A program made the translations under genes and the position numbers. A stretch of DNA of 23,891 bases, from NCBI GenBank assembly GCA_023430325.1, contig JAEZAU010000010.1:1-23891 (forward strand), written 5' to 3'. A model generated the notes under the pieces. That model was not told the DNA's origin. It worked only from the letters and a program-made list of their open reading frames with translations, and ran no database searches. Below, piece after piece: positions 15,102-23,025 of this stretch (positions are counted from its first letter, which is position 1; every line of letters begins with the position of its first letter). This DNA is from Bacteroidota bacterium. GTDB taxonomy: Bacteria > Bacteroidota > Bacteroidia > Flavobacteriales_F > PHOS-HE28.

Positions 15102-15815
15102 ATGAAGAGCGATATTGTCGACATTCTTTGCATCACCGCGCATCCCGATGATGTGGAGATCAGCATGGCCGGCACCGTGATCAAGCAGGTGCAGGCGGGC
15201 CGCTCGGTGGGGCTGGTGGAACTGACCGCCGGTGAACTAGGCACACGTGGTACACCCGAGATACGTGCCGCCGAGGCTGAGGCCGCAATGGCTGTGCTGG
15301 GTGCACGGTTCCGCTATCAACTGGGAATGCCAGATGGCTTCTTCCGTGCTGACGAGGAAAGTCTATTGAAGGTGGTGAAAGTTGTACGCAGACATCGCCC
15401 GAGGATGGTGCTGACCAATACGCTCAGCGATCGACACCCCGATCATGGCAGGGCCGCCTCTTTGGTGGCCGAAGCGTGTTTCCTCAGCGGCCTGCGGCGG
15501 ATCGGGACCGAGGATCTGCAGGCCCATCGGCCACAATTGGTGTTGCATGCGGTGCAGGACTACTGGCAGGAACCGCATGTCATTGTGGATGTCACCGATC
15601 AATGGCCCACGAAGGTCGAAGCGCTCGCCTGTTTCAAGTCGCAGTTCCATGATCCCGCCAGCAAGGAGCCGCAAAGCATGATCGCGAATCCTGATTTCAT
15701 GCCTTTCCTTGAAGGCCGTTCACGGCAGATGGGCCGTTTGATCAACACCACGCACGGTGAAGGATTCGTCTGCGCACGGCCTCTCGGGGTCGAAGACCTC
15801 TTCCACCTGCACTGA
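15102..15815 (+). CDS. bshB1: bacillithiol biosynthesis deacetylase BshB1
   Basis: A 237-residue zinc-dependent deacetylase of the PIG-L/LmbE family. It removes the acetyl group from N-acetylglucosaminyl-malate, the second step of bacillithiol synthesis, in the cytoplasm. The zinc/catalytic motif AHPDD is at residues 13-17 (His14, Asp16, Asp17) and the second motif R111-H-P-D-H115 provides another zinc ligand. GELGTRGT (45-52) and the C-terminal segment LINTTHGEGF followed by VCARPLGVEDLF are typical of BshB1 in Bacteroidota and Firmicutes. Length matches the family. bshA and bshC are not in this window. It ends directly against the stop of the convergent GT2 gene (15815/15816) with no terminator between them. 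Confidence 0.96.
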   Translation: MKSDIVDILCITAHPDDVEISMAGTVIKQVQAGRSVGLVELTAGELGTRGTPEIRAAEAEAAMAVLGARFRYQLGMPDGFFRADEESLLKVVKVVRRHRPRMVLTNTLSDRHPDHGRAASLVAEACFLSGLRRIGTEDLQAHRPQLVLHAVQDYWQEPHVIVDVTDQWPTKVEALACFKSQFHDPASKEPQSMIANPDFMPFLEGRSRQMGRLINTTHGEGFVCARPLGVEDLFHLH

Positions 15816-16733
15816 TCAAAGACCGATCAGCGATCGCAACCGCGTCGTTGTTCCGAAGCCAAAAAGTCTGTTCATCCAGTGGGCGTGCCATGGCCGATGA
15901 GGGATGTAGCCTTTCGGAAAGATCCGTTGGAATTCTTCGATCGCCAATTCTCGTTCCTGTTTCGCAACGATCGTCAGCGCACCGAAAATGTTCCGATCAA
16001 GGACATCGATCGCCTCTTTTTCCGACGGCCTCATGGCTGCGAGATAACCCCGGATCTTGTGCCGCAAATGGACGTAGCGGATCCAGTTATCGGTGATGTT
16101 CGTACGGCTGATGCTGCCTTCTGCACGCTTGAAGATCTCGGTCCCCACCGTTCGATCGAAGACCACGCGGCCACCGAGCTTCAATATCCTGTAGATCAGT
16201 TCATGGTCCTGGCTGCTCTTGAGATCTTCATCCCAATTGCCTGCGGCGATCAACGCTTCCCGTTGCCACAGGTTCCCACTGGTGGTCCCGCATTTTCCTT
16301 TGGCAAGGGCCAGCCACGGCCTGTCGTATTCCGCGCGCACGATCTCCTTGCGCCCGTTGGGATATTGGTTCTCGTAGTCGCCGATGATCAAGGATGGCAG
16401 ATCGTGCTCCTGCGCGATCTTCATTTGCTTCGCGATCTTTTCGGGTCTCAACGTATCATCGGCATCAAGGAACTGCAGGTAGGTCCCATTGGATGCTTTC
16501 AGACCTGAATTGCGTGCGGCATTGGCACCCTTTCGTTCAGCATGCTGTAGAAGTTCGATCCGTGAAGGATGATCTTGTTGCATGCGATGAATGTTGGCGA
16601 CAGTGCCATCGGTACTTGCATCATCCACACAAATGATCTGCAGGGCGCTGTATGTCTGTTGCAGGACGCTCTGCAGGCAGTTCCCGATGAAGGCCTCCAC
16701 ATTGCAACAGGGTATGATCACAGTGACCTTCAT
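15816..16733 (-). CDS. family 2 glycosyltransferase
   Basis: A 305-residue GT-A fold glycosyltransferase. KVTVIIPCCNVEAFIGNCLQSV at the start, DDASTDG (37-43), the metal-binding DADD (90-93) in LQFLDADDTLRP, and SSQDHELIYRIL mark the GT2 family. It transfers a sugar from a nucleotide donor to a growing surface glycan on the cytoplasmic face of the membrane; the sugar cannot be predicted. The ATG at 16733 is chosen over an in-frame TTG at 16742 because the TTG is inside a TTCCTTTG box. It is the last gene of the glycan operon, 18 bp after the flippase stop, and is convergent with bshB1. Confidence 0.93.
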   Translation of the reverse strand: MKVTVIIPCCNVEAFIGNCLQSVLQQTYSALQIICVDDASTDGTVANIHRMQQDHPSRIELLQHAERKGANAARNSGLKASNGTYLQFLDADDTLRPEKIAKQMKIAQEHDLPSLIIGDYENQYPNGRKEIVRAEYDRPWLALAKGKCGTTSGNLWQREALIAAGNWDEDLKSSQDHELIYRILKLGGRVVFDRTVGTEIFKRAEGSISRTNITDNWIRYVHLRHKIRGYLAAMRPSEKEAIDVLDRNIFGALTIVAKQERELAIEEFQRIFPKGYIPHRPWHAHWMNRLFGFGTTTRLRSLIGL

Positions 16734-16739
16734 GCGTTG

Positions 16740-16747
16740 CAAAGGAA
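16740..16747 (-). promoter_or_regulatory. possible -7 box TTCCTTTG before the GT2 gene
   Basis: The minus strand reads TTCCTTTG, one base from TAnnTTTG, 6 nt before the ATG at 16733 and inside the 18-bp gap after the flippase gene. The spacing matches the other boxes in this window, but the operon setting makes a real promoter uncertain. Confidence 0.25.
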
Positions 16748-16751
16748 ACGA

Positions 16752-18008
16752 TCAGCGGATGCGTTGGAGAAGCCGCAGGATGCGTTCCCGGTCGTGCCGA
16801 TCGAACATGAACGTGCGCAAATTGCTTCCGGTGATGTTCATGAACACGAGGCATTGATAGATGGTGTTGACCACGTACGCAGCTGAAGCGGTCATCGCGG
16901 CACCATCCATGCCATACGCCGGTATCAGCAACATGCCGAGCAGCAGTGTGATGATCACCCCAAGACCCGATCCGATCGCATTATGCATGTTGCGCCCCAC
17001 ACCGCTGAAATAATGGCTGAAGGCCTGTGAGGCCGCCATGGCCAGTATGCCCGGTGCAAGCAACAACACCAGTTGTGTGATGCCGGTGATCTCTTCGCCG
17101 AACAGCCATTGGTAGATGCCATCAGGTACCAGGATGAGCACCAGGATCACAGCCAGCGCCATACCGATGGCCAGTTTCACCGCAGTTATCGCAAGTTGCT
17201 TGTTCTGGTCGGCATTCTCCGTGTTGCTGATGCGGCCATAAAGCACTGCGCCCAGGCTTTTGGGTCCCAGCCACGCACTTTCAGCCAGTTGGTTACCGAC
17301 GCTGTAAATACCCAGGGCCGCCACACCCTGGAAGCGTTCGATCAAGTAGTACGCAAGCCGGTAGTTCAACAGTTGAAGAAAGTTCGCCGTCTGGATGGAA
17401 CCACCATGTTTGAGCATCGATCGGAGGACAGGTGTATGACCGTATTTCGGCGGGAATTTCAACAAGGAGACCAGGATCGATGAGCCGATCACAGCAATGA
17501 TGAACGAATAATAACTGGCCACCACATAGTCCATCAACGATGGTCTTGGTGAGCCGCTTACAAGCAACAGGAAGACCCCGAGCAGCACCGCCGCCTGTAT
17601 CACCTGAAGAAAATTGAATTGCGCGATCTTCTGTTTGCCAAGTAGAACGCTCAAGTGGATGGAATGGATCGAATGGATGAACGCCAGTATAACCACATGG
17701 AATTCCGTGCCGCGCGGAACAAGCTCCATGCGATGTACCGCCACCAGTGCGATGATCGCAGTGAAGAAGGCCCATCCGTAGCTGGGCAGCAACAAACCCT
17801 TCAGGCCATGCCGCGGTAGGAGGTAGACGATGGCCCCGCCACCCACCACATTGTTCACCAGCATGATGAAGGTGATGCCCAAAAGGACCAGGCTGATATC
17901 TCCCAGGCCTTCGGCACCCATCCGATGGCCGGCCAGCATGACCACGCCGAGGTTCATCAGTACGATGAACGTGCGGGTAGCGATGGTGCCGGCGATCGGT
18001 CGGATCAT
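16752..18008 (-). CDS. Wzx-like oligosaccharide flippase (MOP superfamily)
   Basis: A 418-residue membrane protein with about 12 hydrophobic segments, opening IRPIAGTIATRTFIVLMNLGVVMLAGHRMGAEGLGDISL, which fits the polysaccharide-transporter branch of the MOP flippase superfamily. Members move undecaprenyl-linked oligosaccharide units across the inner membrane. Further matching features are the mid-protein GVAALGIYSVGNQLAESAWLG, the amphipathic segment HYFSGVGRNMHNAIGSGLG, and a short basic C-terminal end (DRHDRERILRLLQRIR). The start overlaps the stop of the upstream fusion gene by 4 nt (ATGA). No polymerase (Wzy) or ligase is in the window, so the final glycan type (O-antigen, capsule or other) is open. 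Confidence 0.88.
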   Translation of the reverse strand: MIRPIAGTIATRTFIVLMNLGVVMLAGHRMGAEGLGDISLVLLGITFIMLVNNVVGGGAIVYLLPRHGLKGLLLPSYGWAFFTAIIALVAVHRMELVPRGTEFHVVILAFIHSIHSIHLSVLLGKQKIAQFNFLQVIQAAVLLGVFLLLVSGSPRPSLMDYVVASYYSFIIAVIGSSILVSLLKFPPKYGHTPVLRSMLKHGGSIQTANFLQLLNYRLAYYLIERFQGVAALGIYSVGNQLAESAWLGPKSLGAVLYGRISNTENADQNKQLAITAVKLAIGMALAVILVLILVPDGIYQWLFGEEITGITQLVLLLAPGILAMAASQAFSHYFSGVGRNMHNAIGSGLGVIITLLLGMLLIPAYGMDGAAMTASAAYVVNTIYQCLVFMNITGSNLRTFMFDRHDRERILRLLQRIR

Positions 18009-19675
18009 GCCTCGATGAGCCGTTTCAATCTTTCGATCTTCCTTTTCTTCACCTGTGCTTTCCGTTGTGCCACGGTGATGAAACGCTTGCCATCCACCAG
18101 GGTGACATCTCCCACCGCGGCAATGGTGTGGGTGCCTTTGTCATACATGCCACTGAAAGGACCTACATATTTGACAAGCTCCTCCTTGAAGGAGACCGGT
18201 GTGAGCTCGATGATCCGTGTTATCGCGATGCGGCCGCCATACGTCTCGCTGCTGTCCTGTGCGGGCCGGTACAGAATGCCATCCTTGTAGAAGGGTGTTC
18301 CGGCCGGCCGTGCCGATCGAACATCGAACTTCAACGGGTTCAACAGGTGTGGCGTGTACGGGCCTTCAAGCTGCTCGCTGTAATAGGCGTACAACGTGGT
18401 ATTGCTCAACGGGGCCATCGATCCGAACAGCCACCAATGGCCTTCATGCTGGAACAACGTCGGATCGATCAATGGCAGATCCAGCAACCGGCAGATCTTC
18501 TCCAGACCTTCATTGTCCTCTTTCACGCGATGGAGATCCACCACTCCCTGATCATGACTTTCGGGCACTACGTAGACCGATCCATTGTATTGCACCACGT
18601 AGGGGTAGGAGAGATGCCCAGGCGAAGTGAGCATTTCGCGCGATCGCTTCAACACACTGTCACGCCGCGGGCGTACACGATGGATGCCGCCTTTGCCTTC
18701 CTGGTGATCGTATTTCTCATACAGCACATTGAGCGATCCGTCACTGCCGGTATACCCGAACGGATCGGCACGGAAGTTATTCGGTGAGGGCGGTGGAAGC
18801 CAGCGTATGTTCAGGCTGCCCTGTTCTTCGAGCAACATCGTTATCGGTTGGTACAGAACGCCGATGTTCCACTCTTCATGTACGTTCAGTTCCTGCCGGT
18901 GGAATCGAACTTTGTTGCGGAACTGCTTCCATATGAAACGAAGGAATTGAAAGTTATCCGGATACCGATACAATTCTCCGCGCTTCTCCGGCACTGTCCC
19001 GATCGCTGCTGAAGCATCGCCGGCCAACAATTGTTGCATCACCTGCGCCGGCCAGATAGCCGAACGTGACAGCACTGTATCCACGGTCTCCGATAAACCG
19101 TGATCGATGGTATGGAACCAACCCTGCTTCAGGATATGGCCTGCATCAAGTTCTTCGGTCAATCGTTGAAGAACGGCACCTGTGATCTTCGATCCTTTCA
19201 TGATCTCCCACAGGCCTGGCGGCCCACCGCGGAATTTTTCGGGATCGCCGTGATGAAAACTCCACACGCCATATTTCGGAAGGCCGAGGATCTTTCCACC
19301 GAGAATGTTGAAACCGAAACGCAATAGGACATCCGGCTTGAACTCGTCCATCGATCGAAGGTCGGCCGCGCTGAAGTGTTCACGTCTTTTTTCGATCACA
19401 GGGCGGCAGTGCAGTTTCGGGATACTGGCCAGTTCTGCCGAGAGATCGATGGTGTCCATCGCCGACGGCTTGAAGAACAGTTTGCGATACTGCCTGTATA
19501 GGAATTGACCCAGCGGTGCTCGTGTAACGGCGGTGGTATCGTTCAACACCACAACCACGATCTGCACACCGGCTACCGATCGTAACTGCTGGATCGCGTC
19601 GGCCTGCCAGCGCTGGAGAACAAGGCTGTTGCAAAGAACGCCGACGCGGATCGTGGATGTACCGGAGCCGCTCAT
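18005..19675 (-). CDS. formyltransferase-like domain fused to GINT1-type five-bladed propeller
   Basis: A 556-residue, apparently two-domain cytoplasmic protein. Residues about 8-235 resemble the formyltransferase fold of methionyl-tRNA and sugar N-formyltransferases: VLLRFGFNILGGKILGLPKYG, then SFHHGDPEKFRGGPPGLWEI, then LTEELDAGHIL. His141 aligns with the catalytic His and Asp177 with the catalytic Asp of that fold, but the catalytic Asn position appears to be Ser139. Residues about 265-545 hold repeated propeller-blade features (FRADPFGY, LSYPYVVQYNGSVYVVPES, LIDPTLFQHEGHWWLFG, TPFYKDGILYRPAQD), as in the N-terminal domain of plant glucosamine inositolphosphorylceramide transferase and GH43/32-like propellers. 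Placed between a GT4 and a flippase gene with ATGA overlaps on both sides, it probably modifies or adds a sugar to the lipid-linked oligosaccharide. The exact reaction is not predictable. Confidence 0.85.
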   Translation of the reverse strand: MSGSGTSTIRVGVLCNSLVLQRWQADAIQQLRSVAGVQIVVVVLNDTTAVTRAPLGQFLYRQYRKLFFKPSAMDTIDLSAELASIPKLHCRPVIEKRREHFSAADLRSMDEFKPDVLLRFGFNILGGKILGLPKYGVWSFHHGDPEKFRGGPPGLWEIMKGSKITGAVLQRLTEELDAGHILKQGWFHTIDHGLSETVDTVLSRSAIWPAQVMQQLLAGDASAAIGTVPEKRGELYRYPDNFQFLRFIWKQFRNKVRFHRQELNVHEEWNIGVLYQPITMLLEEQGSLNIRWLPPPSPNNFRADPFGYTGSDGSLNVLYEKYDHQEGKGGIHRVRPRRDSVLKRSREMLTSPGHLSYPYVVQYNGSVYVVPESHDQGVVDLHRVKEDNEGLEKICRLLDLPLIDPTLFQHEGHWWLFGSMAPLSNTTLYAYYSEQLEGPYTPHLLNPLKFDVRSARPAGTPFYKDGILYRPAQDSSETYGGRIAITRIIELTPVSFKEELVKYVGPFSGMYDKGTHTIAAVGDVTLVDGKRFITVAQRKAQVKKRKIERLKRLIEA

Positions 19676-20820
19676 CCCAGCACTTGCTTGTAAAGGTCCA
19701 TCAAGGCATTACCAACTGCGGTGTAACTGTAACGGTCGCTAACGGAATTGCGGATCTGCACAGGTGTGGACCTGAATTCGCGGCGGGCGATCCGAAGGAT
19801 CGCGCCAGTGAGCGCAACATCATCTTTTGGAGCGATCAGGATGCCGTTCGCTTCCGTTACAAAGGCTGTAGGTCCGCCACACCGTGTGGCGATAACAGGC
19901 TTCCCCAGCGCAAGCGCCTCGCCGGTAACCACGCTGAAGGTCTCCACGTTGCTGTTTATGATGACGCAGCCGCACACGGAGATACGGTCCAGCACAAGAT
20001 GGTTGGGCAATTTTCCATGGAAATGCACACAGCCCGGTAGCTGCAGATCGGTCGCCAGCTTTTCGAGCATCATTCTATCGGGCCCATCGCCGATGATGTC
20101 CAGCCGCAGTTCCTTATCCGTTCTTCGTGCCCCGGCGAACGACCGTAGCAGACCGCTCACGTTCTTGATGCGATCCACCAGATCGGCGACGATGAGAAAA
20201 TGTTTCGGATCACCTTCCGCTGGCAAAGCCCGATCAAGACCGGGTACCACGTTCGGCAGGATCGAATAGCGATCGATCAGTCCGCGTTCCACCAGCGGAT
20301 CGCCCAGCCATCTGCTGACCACAGTTACCGCTGCGGCCTTCGAGAACAGGAAGCGGCTCCATCCCTTAAAGAGCCATCCCTTCCGATCGAAAGTGCCATC
20401 GAGGTATTCACTGCTGTGCTCACTGATGATGAACGGTACGCGGTATCTGCGCGAGAGGCGCCAGGCGATCCATGCTGGTCGTACCAGCACATGCGCATGG
20501 AGCAGATCGGGCTTCCCGCGTTCCTCTTCGAAGATCTTGATCCCCTGGCGCACGGATCGCAAGTATGCAGGAAAATTCAGGATACGCCGCAGAAAGGCGT
20601 TGCTGACCGATGATCCCTTGTATCGGCAATGCAGCTCCCAGATACCGTCCTGTTCCACCACTTGCTGCATCTGATCTTGCGGCGCATTGCGATCGATGCT
20701 CACATAGAGCACTGAGACCTTTGCCTGTTGTGAAAGTGCGATGGCCTGTTTGCGGATGAAGTCGCCCAACTGCGGATCTCGCGGACCCGGGTACCATTTG
20801 GGAATGAAGAGCACATGCAT
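19672..20820 (-). CDS. family 4 glycosyltransferase
   Basis: A 382-residue GT-B glycosyltransferase. The N-terminal MHVLFIPKWYPGPRDPQLGDFIRKQA is the acceptor-side Rossmann start usual in GT4 enzymes. The donor domain carries LLRSFAGARR, LDIIGDGPDR and the E-x7-E motif (Glu293 and Glu301, ETFSVVTGE) followed by ALALGKPVIATRCGG. It uses a nucleotide-activated sugar with retention of anomeric configuration; the sugar is unknown. The ATG at 20820 is chosen although the frame is open to 20937, because the extra 39 codons run through the terminator and tRNA-His. It is the first gene of the four-gene glycan operon; a TTTG box sits 9 nt before the ATG. Confidence 0.93.
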   Translation of the reverse strand: MHVLFIPKWYPGPRDPQLGDFIRKQAIALSQQAKVSVLYVSIDRNAPQDQMQQVVEQDGIWELHCRYKGSSVSNAFLRRILNFPAYLRSVRQGIKIFEEERGKPDLLHAHVLVRPAWIAWRLSRRYRVPFIISEHSSEYLDGTFDRKGWLFKGWSRFLFSKAAAVTVVSRWLGDPLVERGLIDRYSILPNVVPGLDRALPAEGDPKHFLIVADLVDRIKNVSGLLRSFAGARRTDKELRLDIIGDGPDRMMLEKLATDLQLPGCVHFHGKLPNHLVLDRISVCGCVIINSNVETFSVVTGEALALGKPVIATRCGGPTAFVTEANGILIAPKDDVALTGAILRIARREFRSTPVQIRNSVSDRYSYTAVGNALMDLYKQVLG

Positions 20821-20829
20821 CGGCCCCGG

Positions 20830-20837
20830 CAAAGTAC
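20830..20837 (-). promoter_or_regulatory. possible -7 box GTACTTTG of the glycan operon
   Basis: The minus strand reads GTACTTTG, with the TTTG core 9 nt before the GT4 ATG at 20820. It lies between the tRNA terminator and the gene and is the best visible promoter candidate for the operon, though the TA pair is displaced by one base from the consensus. Confidence 0.3.
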
Positions 20838-20869
20838 GTGGTTGCGAACGATGCCGCCGCCCAGAACGG

Positions 20870-20893
20870 AAAAAGCCCCCTTTCAGGGGCTTT
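20870..20893 (-). terminator. intrinsic terminator of tRNA-His
   Basis: On the minus strand AAAGCCCC (20893-20886) pairs perfectly with GGGGCTTT (20879-20872) around a six-base loop, followed by a run of five T. It begins three bases after the tRNA 3' end. It should separate the tRNA transcript from the glycan operon downstream. Confidence 0.85.
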
Positions 20894-20895
20894 CG

Positions 20896-20970
<75 letters not shown>

Positions 20971-21014
20971 AAATGCGTTCACCATGGGCGAACGGGCTGC
21001 AAAGATAATGAGGA

Positions 21015-21050
21015 TGCTGAAGGTTGGATGTTGAGGTTGTTGGAAGTTGA
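21015..21050. repeat. GGTTGGATGTTGAGG low-complexity run after the helicase gene
   Basis: A G/T-rich stutter of GGTTGGA, GTTGAGG, GTTGGAAGTTGA follows the helicase stop on the minus-strand downstream side. Its complement is rich in CAACC/TCAAC units, like the runs at 10770-10797. Function unknown. Confidence 0.45.
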
Positions 21051-21055
21051 ATGGA

Positions 21056-22768
21056 TCACTTGCCGAACAACCGCTTCAACAGACCTTTCTTCGGTCCCTT
21101 TTCGTCCTTCTTCGCGGGCACTTTCAGGTTGTTCTCATCGAACAGCTCCTTCACGATCTTGTCATAGCGATCGCCGCCTCGTTCTTCGTTCCGCTCCTGC
21201 CTTGGCTGCCGTGGCCGTTGATCGTTACGTTGCTGGCCGTTGCGCTGATCCGCGCGTTGTGGCCGTGGCTGCCGTGCACCTTGGGTCCGTCGTTCGCCCT
21301 GGGGCTGTCCTTCCCGCTGCGGATGTCGTTCTCCCTGGCGATCCCGGCGTTCATCATTGCGTTGCGGTGAACGTTGTTGCTGACCTCCTTCCGCGCGCGA
21401 ATGATCGCGACGATGATCCGTCTGCCGGGCTCCCGGCCGCTGCTGCGGACGTTGCTCACGCGACGGGTTTCCATCATCGGTCCTGCGTGGGTCTGATGAA
21501 CGGCGATCGCTGGTGCGTTTTGCGGGCTGCCCATTACGCGGCTGCCCGTTGCGCTGCCCTTGCGGCCTTTGCTGTCGGGGTTGACGCTCACGCGGTTCTT
21601 CCGGTGCGGCCTTTTTCGGACCTCCTGTCATCACGAACGCATGTTCGTTCTCCACCGGTATCTCCCGCTTGATCAGTCGCTGGATATCGCGCAGGTATTC
21701 CTTTTCCTCATGATCGCAGAAGGAGAGGGCGCGGCCGCTGGCGCCTGCGCGGCCTGTTCTGCCGATCCGGTGCACATAGGTCTCCGGAACGTTCGGCAGA
21801 TCGAAGTTGATCACATGGCTCAATCCATCGATATCGATCCCGCGCGCGGCAATGTCGGTAGCCACCAGAACGCGGGTCTTCCCGGCCTTGAAATTCTTCA
21901 ATGCGGCCTGGCGTGCGGTCTGGCTCTTATTGCCGTGGATCGCTTCAGCGGAGATGCCGTTCTGCAAAAGGACTTTCGCCACCTTGTTGGCGCCGTGCTT
22001 CGTGCGGGTGAAGACGAGCGCTTCCTTCAAAGAGGCATCACTGAGCAGATCAACCAGCAACTTGTTCTTGTCCGTGCGATCCACCATGAAGATCTTCTGA
22101 TCGATGGTGTCGGCAGTGGTGGCCGGCGGGGTCACTTCCACCTTCACTGGATCGGTGAGGATGCTGTGCGCGAGCTTCGCGATCTCCGGCGGCATGGTGG
22201 CGCTGAAGAAGAGCGTCTGCCGCTTCTGCGGAAGCTTCGCGATCACCTTCTTCACATCATGGATGAAGCCCATGTCCAGCATGCGATCGGCCTCGTCCAG
22301 TACGAAGATCTCCAGCTTGTCCAGGTGAACGAAGCCCTGGCCCATCAGATCGAGCAAGCGCCCCGGCGTGGCGATGAGGATGTCGATCCCCTTATGCAAT
22401 GCATCGGTCTGCGGTTTCTGGCCAACGCCACCGAAGATCACCGTATGGCGAAGCTTCAGATTCCTTCCATAGGCTGCGAAGCTTTCGCCGATCTGGATGG
22501 CCAGTTCGCGAGTGGGCGTGAGAATGAGGCAGCGGGTATGCCGGCGGCCCTGCGCCGGGGCTTTCTGGTCCAGCAACTGAAGGATCGGGATGGCGAAAGC
22601 GGCCGTCTTTCCCGTTCCGGTCTGTGCGCAACCTAACAGGTCGCGGCCCTGGTTCAAATGTGGTATGGCCTGCTCCTGTATGGGAGTAGGAAGTGTGTAG
22701 CCTTCGGTGTTGAGGGCCTCAAGGATCGGCTGGATTATGCCCAGCCTGTCGAACGTGGTACGTTCCAT
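21056..22768 (-). CDS. DEAD-box ATP-dependent RNA helicase (RhlE/DeaD-like) with long disordered tail
   Basis: A 570-residue helicase. The two RecA-like domains (about 1-370) have all motifs: Q motif PTPIQEQAIP, Walker A AQTGTGKT (48-55), PTRELA, TPGR, DEAD (158-161), SAT (189-191), ATDIAARGID and HRIGRTGRAG. It unwinds short RNA duplexes using ATP, with likely roles in ribosome assembly, RNA decay or cold growth. Residues about 385-540 are a low-complexity Arg/Gln/Gly/Pro-rich tail with repeated QR, RNGQP and RQPRQ units, expected to be disordered and RNA binding. It ends in a conserved-looking basic patch (KKGLLKRLFGK). The nearest perfect promoter box is about 200 bp upstream (22969), which would give a long leader. 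Confidence 0.95.
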   Translation of the reverse strand: MERTTFDRLGIIQPILEALNTEGYTLPTPIQEQAIPHLNQGRDLLGCAQTGTGKTAAFAIPILQLLDQKAPAQGRRHTRCLILTPTRELAIQIGESFAAYGRNLKLRHTVIFGGVGQKPQTDALHKGIDILIATPGRLLDLMGQGFVHLDKLEIFVLDEADRMLDMGFIHDVKKVIAKLPQKRQTLFFSATMPPEIAKLAHSILTDPVKVEVTPPATTADTIDQKIFMVDRTDKNKLLVDLLSDASLKEALVFTRTKHGANKVAKVLLQNGISAEAIHGNKSQTARQAALKNFKAGKTRVLVATDIAARGIDIDGLSHVINFDLPNVPETYVHRIGRTGRAGASGRALSFCDHEEKEYLRDIQRLIKREIPVENEHAFVMTGGPKKAAPEEPRERQPRQQRPQGQRNGQPRNGQPAKRTSDRRSSDPRRTDDGNPSREQRPQQRPGARQTDHRRDHSRAEGGQQQRSPQRNDERRDRQGERHPQREGQPQGERRTQGARQPRPQRADQRNGQQRNDQRPRQPRQERNEERGGDRYDKIVKELFDENNLKVPAKKDEKGPKKGLLKRLFGK

Positions 22769-22783
22769 CAGTGATAAGATGGC

Positions 22784-22796
22784 ATGGCCAGGCCAT
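22784..22796. repeat. interrupted palindrome ATGGCC-A-GGCCAT upstream of the helicase
   Basis: Six-base arms ATGGCC and GGCCAT mirror around one base, starting 16 nt before the helicase ATG at 22768. A second small stem, CCAGG/CCTGG, overlaps it (22788-22806). It could be an operator or an RNA structure near the ribosome entry site; no homologue is known to me. Confidence 0.3.
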
Positions 22797-22968
22797 TGAT
22801 CCTGGACACACCTTTAAAAGCATGTTCAAGTGTGAAGCCCGTTCAACCGGTCCGGCGGACAATGGTCCCGCAGGGGAAGGCGCCTGGACATCGGTAAGCG
22901 TAGACCTGTGGTGGTCTTTCGCGTAAGAGCTGGGCGCTCGGGCATGCCGCTCATTGTGATCGGCGGTG

Positions 22969-22976
22969 CAAATGTA
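22969..22976 (-). promoter_or_regulatory. possible -7 box TACATTTG for the helicase
   Basis: The minus strand reads TACATTTG, a perfect TAnnTTTG match about 200 bp upstream of the helicase ATG. No -33 TTG is obvious. If it is the helicase promoter, the mRNA leader is about 190-195 nt. Confidence 0.35.
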
Positions 22977-23025
22977 CGAAGATCGATCGGAACATTTCTA
23001 TATTCACCACATCATACGGTACTCC

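Noticed and set aside
14439..15143. 234-codon minus-strand frame opposite the GPx gene
   Set aside because: The plus-strand GPx has a complete catalytic set; the antisense product has no recognisable feature.
21560..22636. 358-codon open frame on the plus strand opposite the helicase gene
   Set aside because: It is fully antisense to the conserved helicase core; its translation is His/Arg/Asp-rich with no fold-like pattern, as expected for a shadow frame in GC-rich DNA.
22826..22954. short minus-strand frame starting near 22954, after the TACATTTG box
   Set aside because: It is only about 40 codons, basic and proline-rich without a recognisable motif; a helicase leader is the simpler reading.
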